This document shows positions 16,887-25,504 of a DNA stretch of 64,000 nt, in pieces. The DNA lies in the NCBI GenBank assembly GCA_965116395.1, contig OZ220684.1, forward strand, positions 2,542,001 through 2,606,000. The letters are read 5' to 3'. Both the position numbers and the translations under genes were made by a program. The notes beneath the pieces are model-generated. The model worked only from the letters and a program-made list of their open reading frames with translations, was not told the origin of the DNA and did not search any database. The DNA is from Bin5 sp965116395. GTDB lineage: Bacteria > Chloroflexota > Anaerolineae > Caldilineales > Caldilineaceae. Each line of letters starts with the position of its first letter. Position 1 is the stretch's first letter.

Positions 16887-17289
16887 GCCGCCTTCTTCCC
16901 GGATCTGTGTCAAGACTGCCCCGCGTTTCTGACAATTCTCTGCTTCGCTATATCGGAATCAGCAGCTCTCGATATCCGGCTCGTCGTTTCTTATCCAGCG
17001 ATACTGGTTCAGACGATATGCTTCTCCGAACGTGGACGACAGTGGTTACCGGGCGCCCTTGGCAGCATAAAACGGACCGGAAACAGGCATCCCGCCTCCA
17101 ATTCCGTTTTTTTCACTATCCAATTCTTGTGTTTAGGCGGCATCACCGACTATAATCCTTGCGCGGTTCAGAGCCCCTCATTCGGACTACAGATCTCAAC
17201 TACTTCGGACGTGCACAAAGAAACCTCCATCCCACTTCGGATCTGACGCCACAATTGCGCCCAACGGTGGCGCGCCAATTGGACCTGGC
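16887..17289 (+). other. Divergent intergenic region with probable rightward promoter
   Basis: No gene is supported here. TTGTGT (17127-17132), 18 bases, TATAAT (17151-17156) form a probable plus-strand promoter about 130 bases before the next start codon; the intervening leader has no obvious structure. Confidence 0.5.
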
Positions 17290-17628
17290 ATGAGTGTAAA
17301 TCGTCGCAAACTGAACAGAGCTTGGGAAACGCTACGGTCGCTGCCGATTCCTGCCATCGGTTCTGACCGCCTGGTCGATCTGCACGATGACCTTTTATAT
17401 TACGATACGGTTATCGCGCAGGAGATGCGGGAGTATCTGCGGGGGCGTGTCATCAATCGGATCCGCGTGCAGATCGATTGGGAGTTGGAGGACACCCTGA
17501 GGTCGTTCAAGCCACAATCCTCAGCGGAGATGGAGTGCCGGCGCGAGTTGCTGCGCTACAAACGGCGTATCGATGACGTAGTGCGCCAGCTGCTCCATGG
17601 CCAGCCGGACGACCCTCCTCTCGAATAG
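17290..17628 (+). CDS. Hypothetical protein, charged and helical
   Basis: 112 residues, no family recognised. Predicted mostly alpha-helical and rich in Arg/Asp/Glu (for example DLHDDLLYYDTVIAQEM and RRELLRYKRRIDDVVRQLL), with no signal peptide or membrane segment. A TATAAT-containing promoter lies upstream; the ribosome site is weak. It is convergent with lysA (29-base gap). Codon use resembles its neighbours, which argues that it is a real gene. Confidence 0.6.
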   Translation: MSVNRRKLNRAWETLRSLPIPAIGSDRLVDLHDDLLYYDTVIAQEMREYLRGRVINRIRVQIDWELEDTLRSFKPQSSAEMECRRELLRYKRRIDDVVRQLLHGQPDDPPLE

Positions 17629-17656
17629 AAGAACGGCAGCGTTTTTTCTTCACCCT

Positions 17657-18979
17657 CTAAACGATATCCCGTAGCAGGAGATCATCGACCGTTTCACGGC
17701 GCTGCGCCAGCCGTGCGACGCCGTCGCGCAGCATCACCACCGCCGGCCGCAACGCGCCGTTGTAGTTGCTCGCCATCATCAACTGGTAGGCGCCGCTGAC
17801 CGGGACTGCCAGCAGTTCTCCCATCTCGATCTCCGGCAATGGCAGATCCTCAATGAGTAGATCCCCGCTTTCGCAATATGGACCGGCCAGCCAGGCGTTT
17901 TCGGAAATCGGAGTCCTGCTCACAGGGTCTGTGACCGGCAGCGCCGAATAGCGCGCTTCGTAAAGGGCCGGGCGTATATTGTCCGCCATACCGCCGTCAA
18001 GTAGAAGCCAGCGTCGGCCGCCCGCCCGCTTAACGGTCCCTACCCGATAGATGGCAACGCCGGCGCGGGCGACAAGGCTGCGTCCCGGCTCCACCTGCAG
18101 ACGGGGCAGAGGCAGGGAATAGGACGACAGTTTCTCCGTCAACGCAGCCGCAACTGTAGCCACGTATTCCTCGATCGATTGATGCGGCAGATCCGCTTCA
18201 TGGTAGGCGATGCCCCAACCACCGCCGGGGCAGAGCGTCTGGGCCAGCCAATTCCGTTCCCGCCGCAGGCGGTCCATCAGTCCGCACACCATGTCCAGGG
18301 CGGGCACCACCTGTTCGGCTGCGTGGAAATGCGACCCCTGGTGAAAGTGCAGCCCTGTAACGGGCAACCCAGTCCGCTGACAGAAAGCCACTGCGTTGAC
18401 ACATTCATCGGCGTCCATCCCGAATTTGCTGTCATGCTGCCCCGTCTGGTGGAAAAGATGTGTGTCGACCGCGTAACCGGGACGTACCCGCAGCCACAGT
18501 GCCGGTGTTCGGCCGCCGCCCGCCAGTTGGGCGATGCGCTCCAACTCCGGCAGGTTGTCGACAACAAGCGTACCGGCCTGGGCCAATCCTGCCTGCAGAT
18601 CCGCTTGGTTCTTGTTCACGCCGTGCATCAGAATCTGCGCGCGCGGCACACCGGCGGCGCGTGCGATGTGCAACTCACCAACACCGGTGCAGTCCAACAG
18701 CAGCCCGTGCGCCGCCATCAGACGAGCAATGGTCACATTCATACATGCCTTGCCGGCATAGGTGATGCCGGCCGCGCCGGGATAATGACGGCTGAGCGCA
18801 TCCCGATAGGCCTGTACGGCCCCGTCGATCGTCTGCTGATCATAGACATAGAGAGGTGTGCCGAACTCGGCCGCCAGCCCGTTCAGATCACAGCCGCCGA
18901 TGTGCAGCGAGGGTCTGTCATCTTTGGCGGGGCCCAGGGCAACGGTATCAGGAAAAAGCGAAAGACGGTCACCATTCAT
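17657..18979 (-). CDS. lysA: Diaminopimelate decarboxylase
   Basis: 440-residue PLP enzyme of fold type III that decarboxylates meso-diaminopimelate to lysine, the last step of lysine synthesis. The PLP lysine is in TYAGKACMNV; the phosphate-binding glycine stretch is CPGGGWGIAYHE; HFHQGSHF and CESGD (active-site Cys and Asp from the partner subunit) are present. Length is in the usual range. It is transcribed alone with convergent and unrelated neighbours. Confidence 0.94.
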   Translation of the reverse strand: MNGDRLSLFPDTVALGPAKDDRPSLHIGGCDLNGLAAEFGTPLYVYDQQTIDGAVQAYRDALSRHYPGAAGITYAGKACMNVTIARLMAAHGLLLDCTGVGELHIARAAGVPRAQILMHGVNKNQADLQAGLAQAGTLVVDNLPELERIAQLAGGGRTPALWLRVRPGYAVDTHLFHQTGQHDSKFGMDADECVNAVAFCQRTGLPVTGLHFHQGSHFHAAEQVVPALDMVCGLMDRLRRERNWLAQTLCPGGGWGIAYHEADLPHQSIEEYVATVAAALTEKLSSYSLPLPRLQVEPGRSLVARAGVAIYRVGTVKRAGGRRWLLLDGGMADNIRPALYEARYSALPVTDPVSRTPISENAWLAGPYCESGDLLIEDLPLPEIEMGELLAVPVSGAYQLMMASNYNGALRPAVVMLRDGVARLAQRRETVDDLLLRDIV

Positions 18980-19071
18980 CGCAAGAACCTCTGTGTTCGG
19001 TTAGAGATCAGTGGCTGCTGAGTTTGCAGTTGCCAACCGCCTGACAGGCTGCAGCCGCTAACGGGCCAAAC

Positions 19072-19989
19072 CTATAAGAGCACCAGCAGGATTCCGCCGA
19101 TGGTAATCAGGCCGCCAATGATGCTGTTGAGAGCGGGAATCTCTCGCAGCAGGAGCGCGCCCAGCACCACACCTCCCAGCACCTCCTGTGTGGCGATGAG
19201 ATTGACATAGGTGGCGTTCACGCGCCGCAGGGCCGCGTTGTAGAGGGTATGGCCGAATGCCAGTGGGAACACACCCAGGCCGACGATGCTGGCGACCGCG
19301 GGCCAGCTGAAGCTGCCGGCGCTATGGGTCGCCGCCGCCGCCGGCAGCAGCCACAGCGCAGCCAGTAGATAGACCGAGCCGGCATACACCAACAACGGAT
19401 AACGTTCTCGTTGACTGCGGCCGGCAATGCTGTACACGGCGTACGTGATCGCGGCGCCCAACGCCAGCAGATCACCTATCAACATGCGGCGCGTAAAGTT
19501 GTACGATGCGCTGCCGTTCTGCTGTACGAGCGCGAGTACCGGCTCGAATCCGGACAGGACGGCCACGCCCAGGACGGCCACGATGATGCCCAGCCATTTG
19601 CGCTTCGACAGCGGCTCCCCGAGCGCGAAACGGGACAGCAGCGCGACCCAGATCGGCGCCGTATACATAATCGCCAGGCTGTGCGCGATCGTCGTAAATT
19701 CGAGAGAGTAGGCGTAGAAGAAGAAATGCAGAGCGGCGACCAGCCCGACAAGGACAAGGCGGGGCCATTCAGATACCAGCAGGCCGCGCTCGCTCGCGGC
19801 GCCCCACGCCCCCCGGCTGCGCAGCAGAGCCACACCTGACACGATAATGCCGGCCACCAGGAGACGACCGGCCGCGATTTCGAAAGATGACACCGAGCGG
19901 GCGGCCCACCGCACCAGCACCGGGCTGGTACTGAAGAAGAGAACGGCAATTGCAACTAGCGCCAGCCCGCGGCGTTCCTCGACTGTCAC
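19072..19989 (-). CDS. DMT-superfamily (EamA) transporter
   Basis: 305-residue inner-membrane protein with ten membrane segments arranged as two EamA repeats (first from about residue 10, second from about 160, beginning LIGDLLALGAAITYAVYSIAG). Typical exporters of amino acids or metabolites, but substrate is not predictable. The start is a GTG with a poor ribosome site, so the N terminus is uncertain by a few residues. Confidence 0.88.
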   Translation of the reverse strand: MTVEERRGLALVAIAVLFFSTSPVLVRWAARSVSSFEIAAGRLLVAGIIVSGVALLRSRGAWGAASERGLLVSEWPRLVLVGLVAALHFFFYAYSLEFTTIAHSLAIMYTAPIWVALLSRFALGEPLSKRKWLGIIVAVLGVAVLSGFEPVLALVQQNGSASYNFTRRMLIGDLLALGAAITYAVYSIAGRSQRERYPLLVYAGSVYLLAALWLLPAAAATHSAGSFSWPAVASIVGLGVFPLAFGHTLYNAALRRVNATYVNLIATQEVLGGVVLGALLLREIPALNSIIGGLITIGGILLVLL

Positions 19990-20049
19990 AAGATCGGTCC
20001 AAACTGTACGCAGGCGTGACGCCCGCGCTCCCCGGGGGGTCTGGGCGCT

Positions 20050-20181
20050 CTAAGGAGCGACGGGCGTGATCGCCACGTAGACCAGGCTCAACACCATGCT
20101 GAGCGCAATCAGCAGGCTGAGAAAGTAGAATATCTTTTGGCTGCGGCTCAAGCGGCGGCGTCTGCCCTGTCTGCGGCTCAT
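20050..20181 (-). CDS. Small single-pass membrane protein (43 residues)
   Basis: Arg-rich cytoplasmic start (MSRRQGRRRRLSRSQK) followed by one hydrophobic segment (IFYFLSLLIALSMVLSLVYVAI) and a short outside tail. GGAAAGGAA lies seven bases before the ATG, and the gene lies 60 bases upstream of the EamA gene on the same strand. The positive-inside layout and ribosome site make it credible. Function unknown. Confidence 0.65.
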   Translation of the reverse strand: MSRRQGRRRRLSRSQKIFYFLSLLIALSMVLSLVYVAITPVAP

Positions 20182-20371
20182 GCAACTATTCCTTTCCGAA
20201 TGTCGTGCGCCGATCTTCCAACCGGCCCATCCTTCGCAAATCGTCGAAACATGTGATGGGGTGGTTCACATTATCACAGTCAGAACTATCTGAAACCTGT
20301 GACTCACACGAATCATAGTCGAAATCCGTCTCTGAATCAAAGGATGCGGGGGGTTGTATGCGCTGCTGCTC

Positions 20372-22750
20372 TCACTCAATGCGCAGTGGGCCGAGCAGCA
20401 GCCGATCCTCCTCCGCCGGGTTTATCCTGTCCAGCACGCGCAATCGTCGAAAATCGGGCCGTGTGTACATCCCGATCTCCATCTGATAGAGGCCGGGACG
20501 CGCGTCCGACGGGACAGTGAACTTGTGAATGGTTGCGATGGTCTCGCCCGCGGCCCAGTCTTCCGTTGGCGGTGACGGCGCCAGATCCGCGCCGCCGAAC
20601 ATCTCGAAACCATCGGTCAGCAAATGCGCGAAGACTGTATACGATTCAGCCACCGGGCCTGTTGCGGTCCAGTAGAGGGTCACAGTCATCTCCTCGCCGG
20701 GAACCGGTGTGCGGCTGCTGAAGCTATAGCCCGCCAGGGTGACATTGTCGGCAAACTGCACATGCACAGGGATCGGGATCCTGCCGTCACCGTCCCGGAG
20801 ATCGTCTGCCTGCCCAGCGGCCTGGCAGTCAGAAACGGCGAATCCGGAGGGACAGATCGTCACCTCGCCGAATGTAAAGCTTGTGCCGCCATCGACTTGG
20901 GCAAGGCGTTCGCCGCTGCGGTGGTCGTAAAACCCAACCTGCCAGTTGGCCCGATTCGGTGCATGGGCCGTCTTTGGAATCGCAACCGTATAACTGTCGA
21001 ACAGAATGCGGCCTGGCTTCCAGCCGCTGGTCGGGCGCAACCCGCCGCCGGGCATCGTATCCAGCTGCGCGACGGTCAGACCGGTCCCATCTACAAGATG
21101 GATGAATAGAGACCAGTCATCGGCCAGCGGGGCGGTCGTCAGGAATGCCAGGTCCACCTGCACCTCGTCACCGGGGAATATGGCTGCAATCTGTTCGTCT
21201 GCTTCACTCTTCCCTCCCGGCAAACCGTCATATGATGCGGTCGCACGTTGTAGCCCGATCTCGGCACTGTCGGCGGCAAAGACGGAGAGAGGGCTCAAGG
21301 AGACAACACTGTTCTGACCACTGTCAGGAACCGCCATCCCTGGAGGTTGGTAGGCGGGGCGGACCAGGACAAAGGGTGTGGCCAGCGTTAGCAGACCCAG
21401 GACGGCGGTAACACTCCAGCCGGTGCGCCGGCCGAAACTGCTTCCCCACCCCGTCCAGCCCAGCGTCCACAGCAGCGCCAGCACCGGCAACGCCGCGAAG
21501 AAGTAGCGTCCCTGGGCGGCCGGCGCCACCCGCATGAAGCGCAGCCACGAGACCGTAAGAACCAGCAGCCACAGCAGAAGAATAGCGTGGGGCACCCAGG
21601 AAACGTAGCGTTCTTTGTGTCGAGCGTAGACGGCCCGCGTCTTCCGCACCACATGAAACAGTAGCCCAACCGCAACGACAATGGCAACGACGCGCAGCGC
21701 CAGGTAGACCCACGCGGGATAGGGCAGGTTCAGCCAGCCAAACAGGCCCCAGAAGGAACGTTCCAGCCCCCCCAGCTCGCTCAGGATCTGCGATGGGCCG
21801 GCCGGAATGACTCGCAACAGGATATTCGCCTCCCACATCTCCCAGGCAAGGAGGTCGCCATAAAGCCGCCAGTTGCGCACGTACCACCAGCCAGCGAGCA
21901 GGACCGCTGGCACGCCAGTCCACACAGCAGCATCGAAGACAGAGCGAATGCTGCGGCTCCTCCAGGCCAGCCACAGAATTGCAACTGCCGATACGCCCAC
22001 CAGACCCAGCCCGCTCAGTTTGGATAGCAGCGCCAGCCCCAGCGTGATACCGAGTTTCAGTAAGCGGCTCCGTCGCGGCCGCCCTCCCTCGACCAGCATT
22101 TCCGTCAGCTGCCACAGGACGAGCGCCGCGGCCGCGTTGATGGCAGTGTCATTGCTGACAGAAGCGCTGATGAAGACGAATTGGGGTAGAAAGGCCGCGA
22201 ATGCCGCGCCCAGCAGGGCATCGTCCGGCGTCAGAAGAAGGCGCAGACTGCGGTAGACCGCAAAGACGGTCACCGCGCCGAGGAAGACGGAAAAGAGGCG
22301 GGCGACGTGCAGGGCCAGGACGGAATGGCGCCAGGGAAAGCGCTCCGCCTGCCGGTGGTGGATCAGATAGTTGCGGTTGATGGCTGCATCGGGTTCGCCG
22401 ATAGCGCGGTGAGGATTGGCTCTCGCAAACACTTCAGGGAAATCGGACTGGTCGATCAGCGAGGTGAGCAGCGCCGCGCCCGCGTAGTAGGCCGGCGCCT
22501 GCGTCCCTTGCTGACGCCACAGCGCCTGCGTATCAGGCTCGGCAACCGGCAGCGCCCGCAGCGTCACCAGGTGTTGAACAAAGGCGTAATGCCAAATTTC
22601 GTCGGGCGCTTCGAATGGCGGGGTTACAAAACTGAACAGGCTGGCAAGAAGGACAAAGGCCGCCAGCAGGTTGCGAATTGTGGGGCGAACTACAGGGAGA
22701 GAAGGAGTGAATCGACGCGGCGCCTCCCTCTCTTCACGGGAGTGGGACAT
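20372..22750 (-). CDS. Multi-pass membrane glycosyltransferase (PMT/DUF2142-like)
   Basis: 792 residues. The N-terminal 480 residues hold about eleven membrane segments; the first outside loop carries PPFEAPDEIWHYAFVQHL, the acidic DE-H motif seen in lipid-linked-sugar-dependent transferases of the GT-C fold. The C-terminal 300 residues are two extracellular beta-rich domains with patterns such as DEVQVDLAFLTTAPLADDW and GEEMTVTLYWTATGPV. It starts directly after the stop of the GT2 gene (TAA immediately followed by ATG), so the two are translationally coupled: the GT2 enzyme would charge the lipid carrier and this one would transfer the sugar. Confidence 0.78.
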   Translation of the reverse strand: MSHSREEREAPRRFTPSLPVVRPTIRNLLAAFVLLASLFSFVTPPFEAPDEIWHYAFVQHLVTLRALPVAEPDTQALWRQQGTQAPAYYAGAALLTSLIDQSDFPEVFARANPHRAIGEPDAAINRNYLIHHRQAERFPWRHSVLALHVARLFSVFLGAVTVFAVYRSLRLLLTPDDALLGAAFAAFLPQFVFISASVSNDTAINAAAALVLWQLTEMLVEGGRPRRSRLLKLGITLGLALLSKLSGLGLVGVSAVAILWLAWRSRSIRSVFDAAVWTGVPAVLLAGWWYVRNWRLYGDLLAWEMWEANILLRVIPAGPSQILSELGGLERSFWGLFGWLNLPYPAWVYLALRVVAIVVAVGLLFHVVRKTRAVYARHKERYVSWVPHAILLLWLLVLTVSWLRFMRVAPAAQGRYFFAALPVLALLWTLGWTGWGSSFGRRTGWSVTAVLGLLTLATPFVLVRPAYQPPGMAVPDSGQNSVVSLSPLSVFAADSAEIGLQRATASYDGLPGGKSEADEQIAAIFPGDEVQVDLAFLTTAPLADDWSLFIHLVDGTGLTVAQLDTMPGGGLRPTSGWKPGRILFDSYTVAIPKTAHAPNRANWQVGFYDHRSGERLAQVDGGTSFTFGEVTICPSGFAVSDCQAAGQADDLRDGDGRIPIPVHVQFADNVTLAGYSFSSRTPVPGEEMTVTLYWTATGPVAESYTVFAHLLTDGFEMFGGADLAPSPPTEDWAAGETIATIHKFTVPSDARPGLYQMEIGMYTRPDFRRLRVLDRINPAEEDRLLLGPLRIE

Positions 22751-23644
22751 TTACCTGGATCTGGCTTTCCGCATCTGTTCTCCAGGCCCGGACAACTCGG
22801 CAGAACCGGGAGAATCCGTCTCCTCCGCACTGCTGTCCTGCTGCCCCAGCTTCTCTGCCTTGAGGTTCTCTGCGGCCCGCTTTGGCGGCCGCCAGAAGAA
22901 AAGATAGTAGAGCCAGCTTTTTACAAATTGGAACCAGACATCCAACACACGAAAGTTGGACTCACCATTGGAGCGCACATATTCGTGCGTTGCCACTTCG
23001 CAGATCCGGAAGCCGCTGCGCACCGTCTTGATGACCATCTCCTGCTCAATCGTGGGGATCTCCGACTCCAGCGCCAGGCTGCGCGCCACATCCGCCCGAA
23101 TCGCCCGAAAACCGTTCTGCGAATCGGTCAGCCGCACTCCTTGACTGTAGTTGATACTGAGCGTGATCACCTGGCTGCCGAAGAGACGCACGAACTGATT
23201 GATCGTGGCGTGCAACTCGTCGCTCCCTCCCAACATACGTGAACCGGATACATGATCGGCCCTGCCCTCCATAATCGGCTGGACAAGCGCCGGAATATCT
23301 CGGGGGTCATGGGAGCCGTCGGCGTCGATAAAAACGAGGATATCACCGCTGGCGTGGGCGATGCCGACGCGCAGGGCGTCGCCTTTGCCCTTGCCGTTAT
23401 CCAGCAGAACCGTCGCGCCCACTTCCTCGGCGATGGCCCGCGTGTCATCAGCGCTGTGGCCGTCGACGACCAGCAGTTCGTCGGCATACGGCGCGGCCCA
23501 TTCCAGTACCGGTCCGATGTTGCGGCCCTCATTGCGGCATGGCACGATCACCGAGACCCGAACAGCGCGCCCGTCCGGCCCCTGGCGGGCGATAGCGGTA
23601 GGCCGGTCGGGTTGGGTATACCAGTTGGGCAGAATATCAGTCAC
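22751..23644 (-). CDS. Family 2 glycosyltransferase (dolichyl/polyprenyl-phosphate sugar synthase-like)
   Basis: 297 residues. GT-A fold with VSVIVPCRNEGRNIGPVL at about 29, DELLVVDGHSADDT, and the metal site FIDADGSHDP. It would move a sugar from a nucleotide donor to undecaprenyl phosphate at the cytoplasmic face. The C terminus, after a short amphipathic/hydrophobic stretch (FVKSWLYYLFFWRPPKR), is a charged tail of about 40 residues. First gene of a two-gene unit with the membrane transferase. Confidence 0.88.
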   Translation of the reverse strand: MTDILPNWYTQPDRPTAIARQGPDGRAVRVSVIVPCRNEGRNIGPVLEWAAPYADELLVVDGHSADDTRAIAEEVGATVLLDNGKGKGDALRVGIAHASGDILVFIDADGSHDPRDIPALVQPIMEGRADHVSGSRMLGGSDELHATINQFVRLFGSQVITLSINYSQGVRLTDSQNGFRAIRADVARSLALESEIPTIEQEMVIKTVRSGFRICEVATHEYVRSNGESNFRVLDVWFQFVKSWLYYLFFWRPPKRAAENLKAEKLGQQDSSAEETDSPGSAELSGPGEQMRKARSR

Positions 23645-24025
23645 AGATCGTCTCAGAATACAGGTGGATCGCCGGCCCAGCCTCTTGCAGGCGGCATATT
23701 GGCCCGGAGGAACTCCGTTCCACCGAAAAAATGGCTGCTGTTGAACAGATCGCGTGCACTACTTTAGCAGCATTCAATGGCGATGCCAAGCCCCGGCGCC
23801 ACCTAGTCCGCCGGAATTGACCGCCAACAAGCGATGCAGTAGAGTGCATATTTGCCGGTGGCTGCATGCGCGGGCCCCGGCGGTCAGCGAAAGACACATG
23901 CGGTCTCTTTGACCGGGCCGGACGGCCGTGCGATTCGAACGATACACTGTGCTGCGTTTTCACGCACCAATTTGCCGCCGGATACGCTGTTAACGGGACC
24001 CTCTAAACGCCTCCAGAAATCGACC
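23645..24025. other. Divergent intergenic region
   Basis: Lies between the leftward GT2 gene and rightward mazG. The mazG frame is open back to 23852, but that part has no family similarity. A short dyad GGAAC-N3-GTTCC is near 23710. No promoter of good quality was found on either strand. Confidence 0.4.
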
Positions 24026-25027
24026 ATGACCATATATGAACCAATCGGAGCGGCGGCGGCCGCGGCGCAGATCGTCGGCATTGACCCGCATGAGGGCATG
24101 CAGATCATCGGCGCTGCCCACTTGGCCGCGCGCCATCACCCTCCTTTCGATCTGGGACAGCCGGCGCTGGTGCTCGGCATCACCGATCAGCCGACCGCGC
24201 AGGCCGTCCGTACCGTACTGGGCAATGCCTACCCTGACGACCACCTGCTGCAACTAATCTGCCCGGACGGCGATGGAGTTCGCTCTGCGCGCGCATTGCA
24301 TCTGGCTGAACTTGCTGCGCCGGCCGGCATTGCCGAGGGCGTCTGCCTGTACGTGCCCCCTTTACCCCATAGCAGCTATGCTGATCTGCAGGACGTAATG
24401 GCGCACCTGCGCGCTCCCTACGGCTGTCCCTGGGATCAGGAGCAGACCCTCGCCAGCATGCGCGCCTTTCTGCTCGACGAAGTAGCGGAGACGCTGGAAG
24501 CGATGGACGCCGAAGATGATGCGCATACAGCCGAGGAACTGGGCGACGTGCTCGGCATCATCGCAATGATCGCGCAGATCGCGGCCGAAGAAGGCCGCTT
24601 CCGTATGGCCGACGCCGTGCGCCTGAGCGTTGAGAAGCTCATTCGCCGCCACCCCCACGTCTTCGGCGAAGATGATATTGACGATATGGAGCAGCTGTTT
24701 ACTCGCTGGGAAGAGATCAAAGCAGAGGAGCGGGCGGCCCAGGACAGACCGGCGCGCGGCCCGCTGGATGCCGTGCCGGCCGCACTGCCGGCTCTGCGCA
24801 AAGCGCGCGAACTGCAATCCAAGGCCAATAAAGCCGGCCTTCTCGACCGCGCCGCGCTGGCGCAAAGCAGCCCGGAAATGGCGAGCCTGCTGCCGGAAGG
24901 CAGCGATGATCAGGCGCTGGGTCTACTCCTGTGGCGGTTGGTTGCCCTGGCGAACACGCGCGGTCTCGACGCGGAAGACGCACTGCGTGCTTTTGCAGGA
25001 AGTTGGCGAGCGCAGCTTACGGGATGA
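24026..25027 (+). CDS. mazG: MazG-family nucleotide pyrophosphohydrolase with partial methylase-like N terminus
   Basis: 333 residues. From about residue 120 it is MazG: PYGCPWDQEQTLASMRAFLLDEVAETLEAM gives the helix with the EExxE-type metal residues, followed by EELGDVLGIIAMIAQIA and EKLIRRHPHVF. It hydrolyses NTPs, probably damaged ones, to NMP and PPi. The first 110 residues resemble the second half of the tetrapyrrole-methylase-like domain fused to MazG in YabN-type proteins (AARHHPPF, AYPDDHLLQLI, LYVPPLPHSSY), but the SAM-binding first half is absent. I chose the ATG at 24026; the longer frame begins in non-conserved sequence. Confidence 0.88.
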   Translation: MTIYEPIGAAAAAAQIVGIDPHEGMQIIGAAHLAARHHPPFDLGQPALVLGITDQPTAQAVRTVLGNAYPDDHLLQLICPDGDGVRSARALHLAELAAPAGIAEGVCLYVPPLPHSSYADLQDVMAHLRAPYGCPWDQEQTLASMRAFLLDEVAETLEAMDAEDDAHTAEELGDVLGIIAMIAQIAAEEGRFRMADAVRLSVEKLIRRHPHVFGEDDIDDMEQLFTRWEEIKAEERAAQDRPARGPLDAVPAALPALRKARELQSKANKAGLLDRAALAQSSPEMASLLPEGSDDQALGLLLWRLVALANTRGLDAEDALRAFAGSWRAQLTG

Positions 25028-25101
25028 TGCAGTACCTGGAGAGAAAAAGAGAAACGCGGGGCGAGGAGAGAGAACATCCGCTGTTCACCCAGCCCTTACT
25101 T

Positions 25102-25131
25102 TTGAACATAGGGAATCGAACATGCTATACT
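25102..25131 (+). promoter_or_regulatory. Promoter of tRNA-Arg
   Basis: TTGAAC (25102-25107), 18-base spacer, TATACT (25126-25131); transcription should start about 8 bases before the mature tRNA. Confidence 0.75.
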
Positions 25132-25146
25132 TTGGCGTGCTTATTC

Positions 25147-25220
25147 GCCCCGGTAGCTCAGTGGATCAGAGCATCTGACTTCGGATCAGAGGGTCGTGGG
25201 TTCGAATCCTACCCGGGGTG
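25147..25220 (+). tRNA. tRNA-Arg (anticodon TCG)
   Basis: A 74-base cloverleaf. Acceptor GCCCCGG pairs with CCGGGGT (first pair G-U), D arm GCTC...GAGC, anticodon stem TCTGA/TCAGA around loop CTTCGGA (anticodon TCG, reading CGA and other CGN codons), T arm GTGGG-TTCGAAT-CCTAC, discriminator G. CCA is not encoded. Confidence 0.93.
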
Positions 25221-25279
25221 CTCAAGTTGTTGGACGGCCTGAGGCCGTCCGGATTACCCGAAGTTCCAAATCGCTAAAT

Positions 25280-25328
25280 CCGCCCCCGCGCACTCCCCGG
25301 TTGGAGTTGCGACCGAGGGGCGGTTTTT
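25280..25328 (+). terminator. Terminator of the tRNA-Arg transcript
   Basis: CCGCCCC (25280-25286) pairs with GGGGCGG (25317-25323) followed by five T. A second hairpin, GGACGGCC-TGA-GGCCGTCC at 25232-25250, lies just after the tRNA and may guide 3-prime processing. The 25329-25504 stretch beyond holds nothing recognisable. Confidence 0.75.
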
Positions 25329-25504
25329 CGTCTGTGCCTCCACTTGGCATGGCTGCGGAACAGTTCTACCCTGCTTCTGCTGCGGATGTCACCTCCAATT
25401 CGCGGCAAACCGTCTGCCGAAAAGCGACAGTCAGTCGCCCACATGGTACACATCCCGGTCGAACGCCACCACCAACGGGACCTCTTTCCAAGGCCCGGTC
25501 GCGG

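Noticed and set aside
16752..16913. Extended N terminus of RecA
   Set aside because: It would run through the -10 box, LexA box and most of the recA promoter spacer; RecA proteins start at the downstream ATG.
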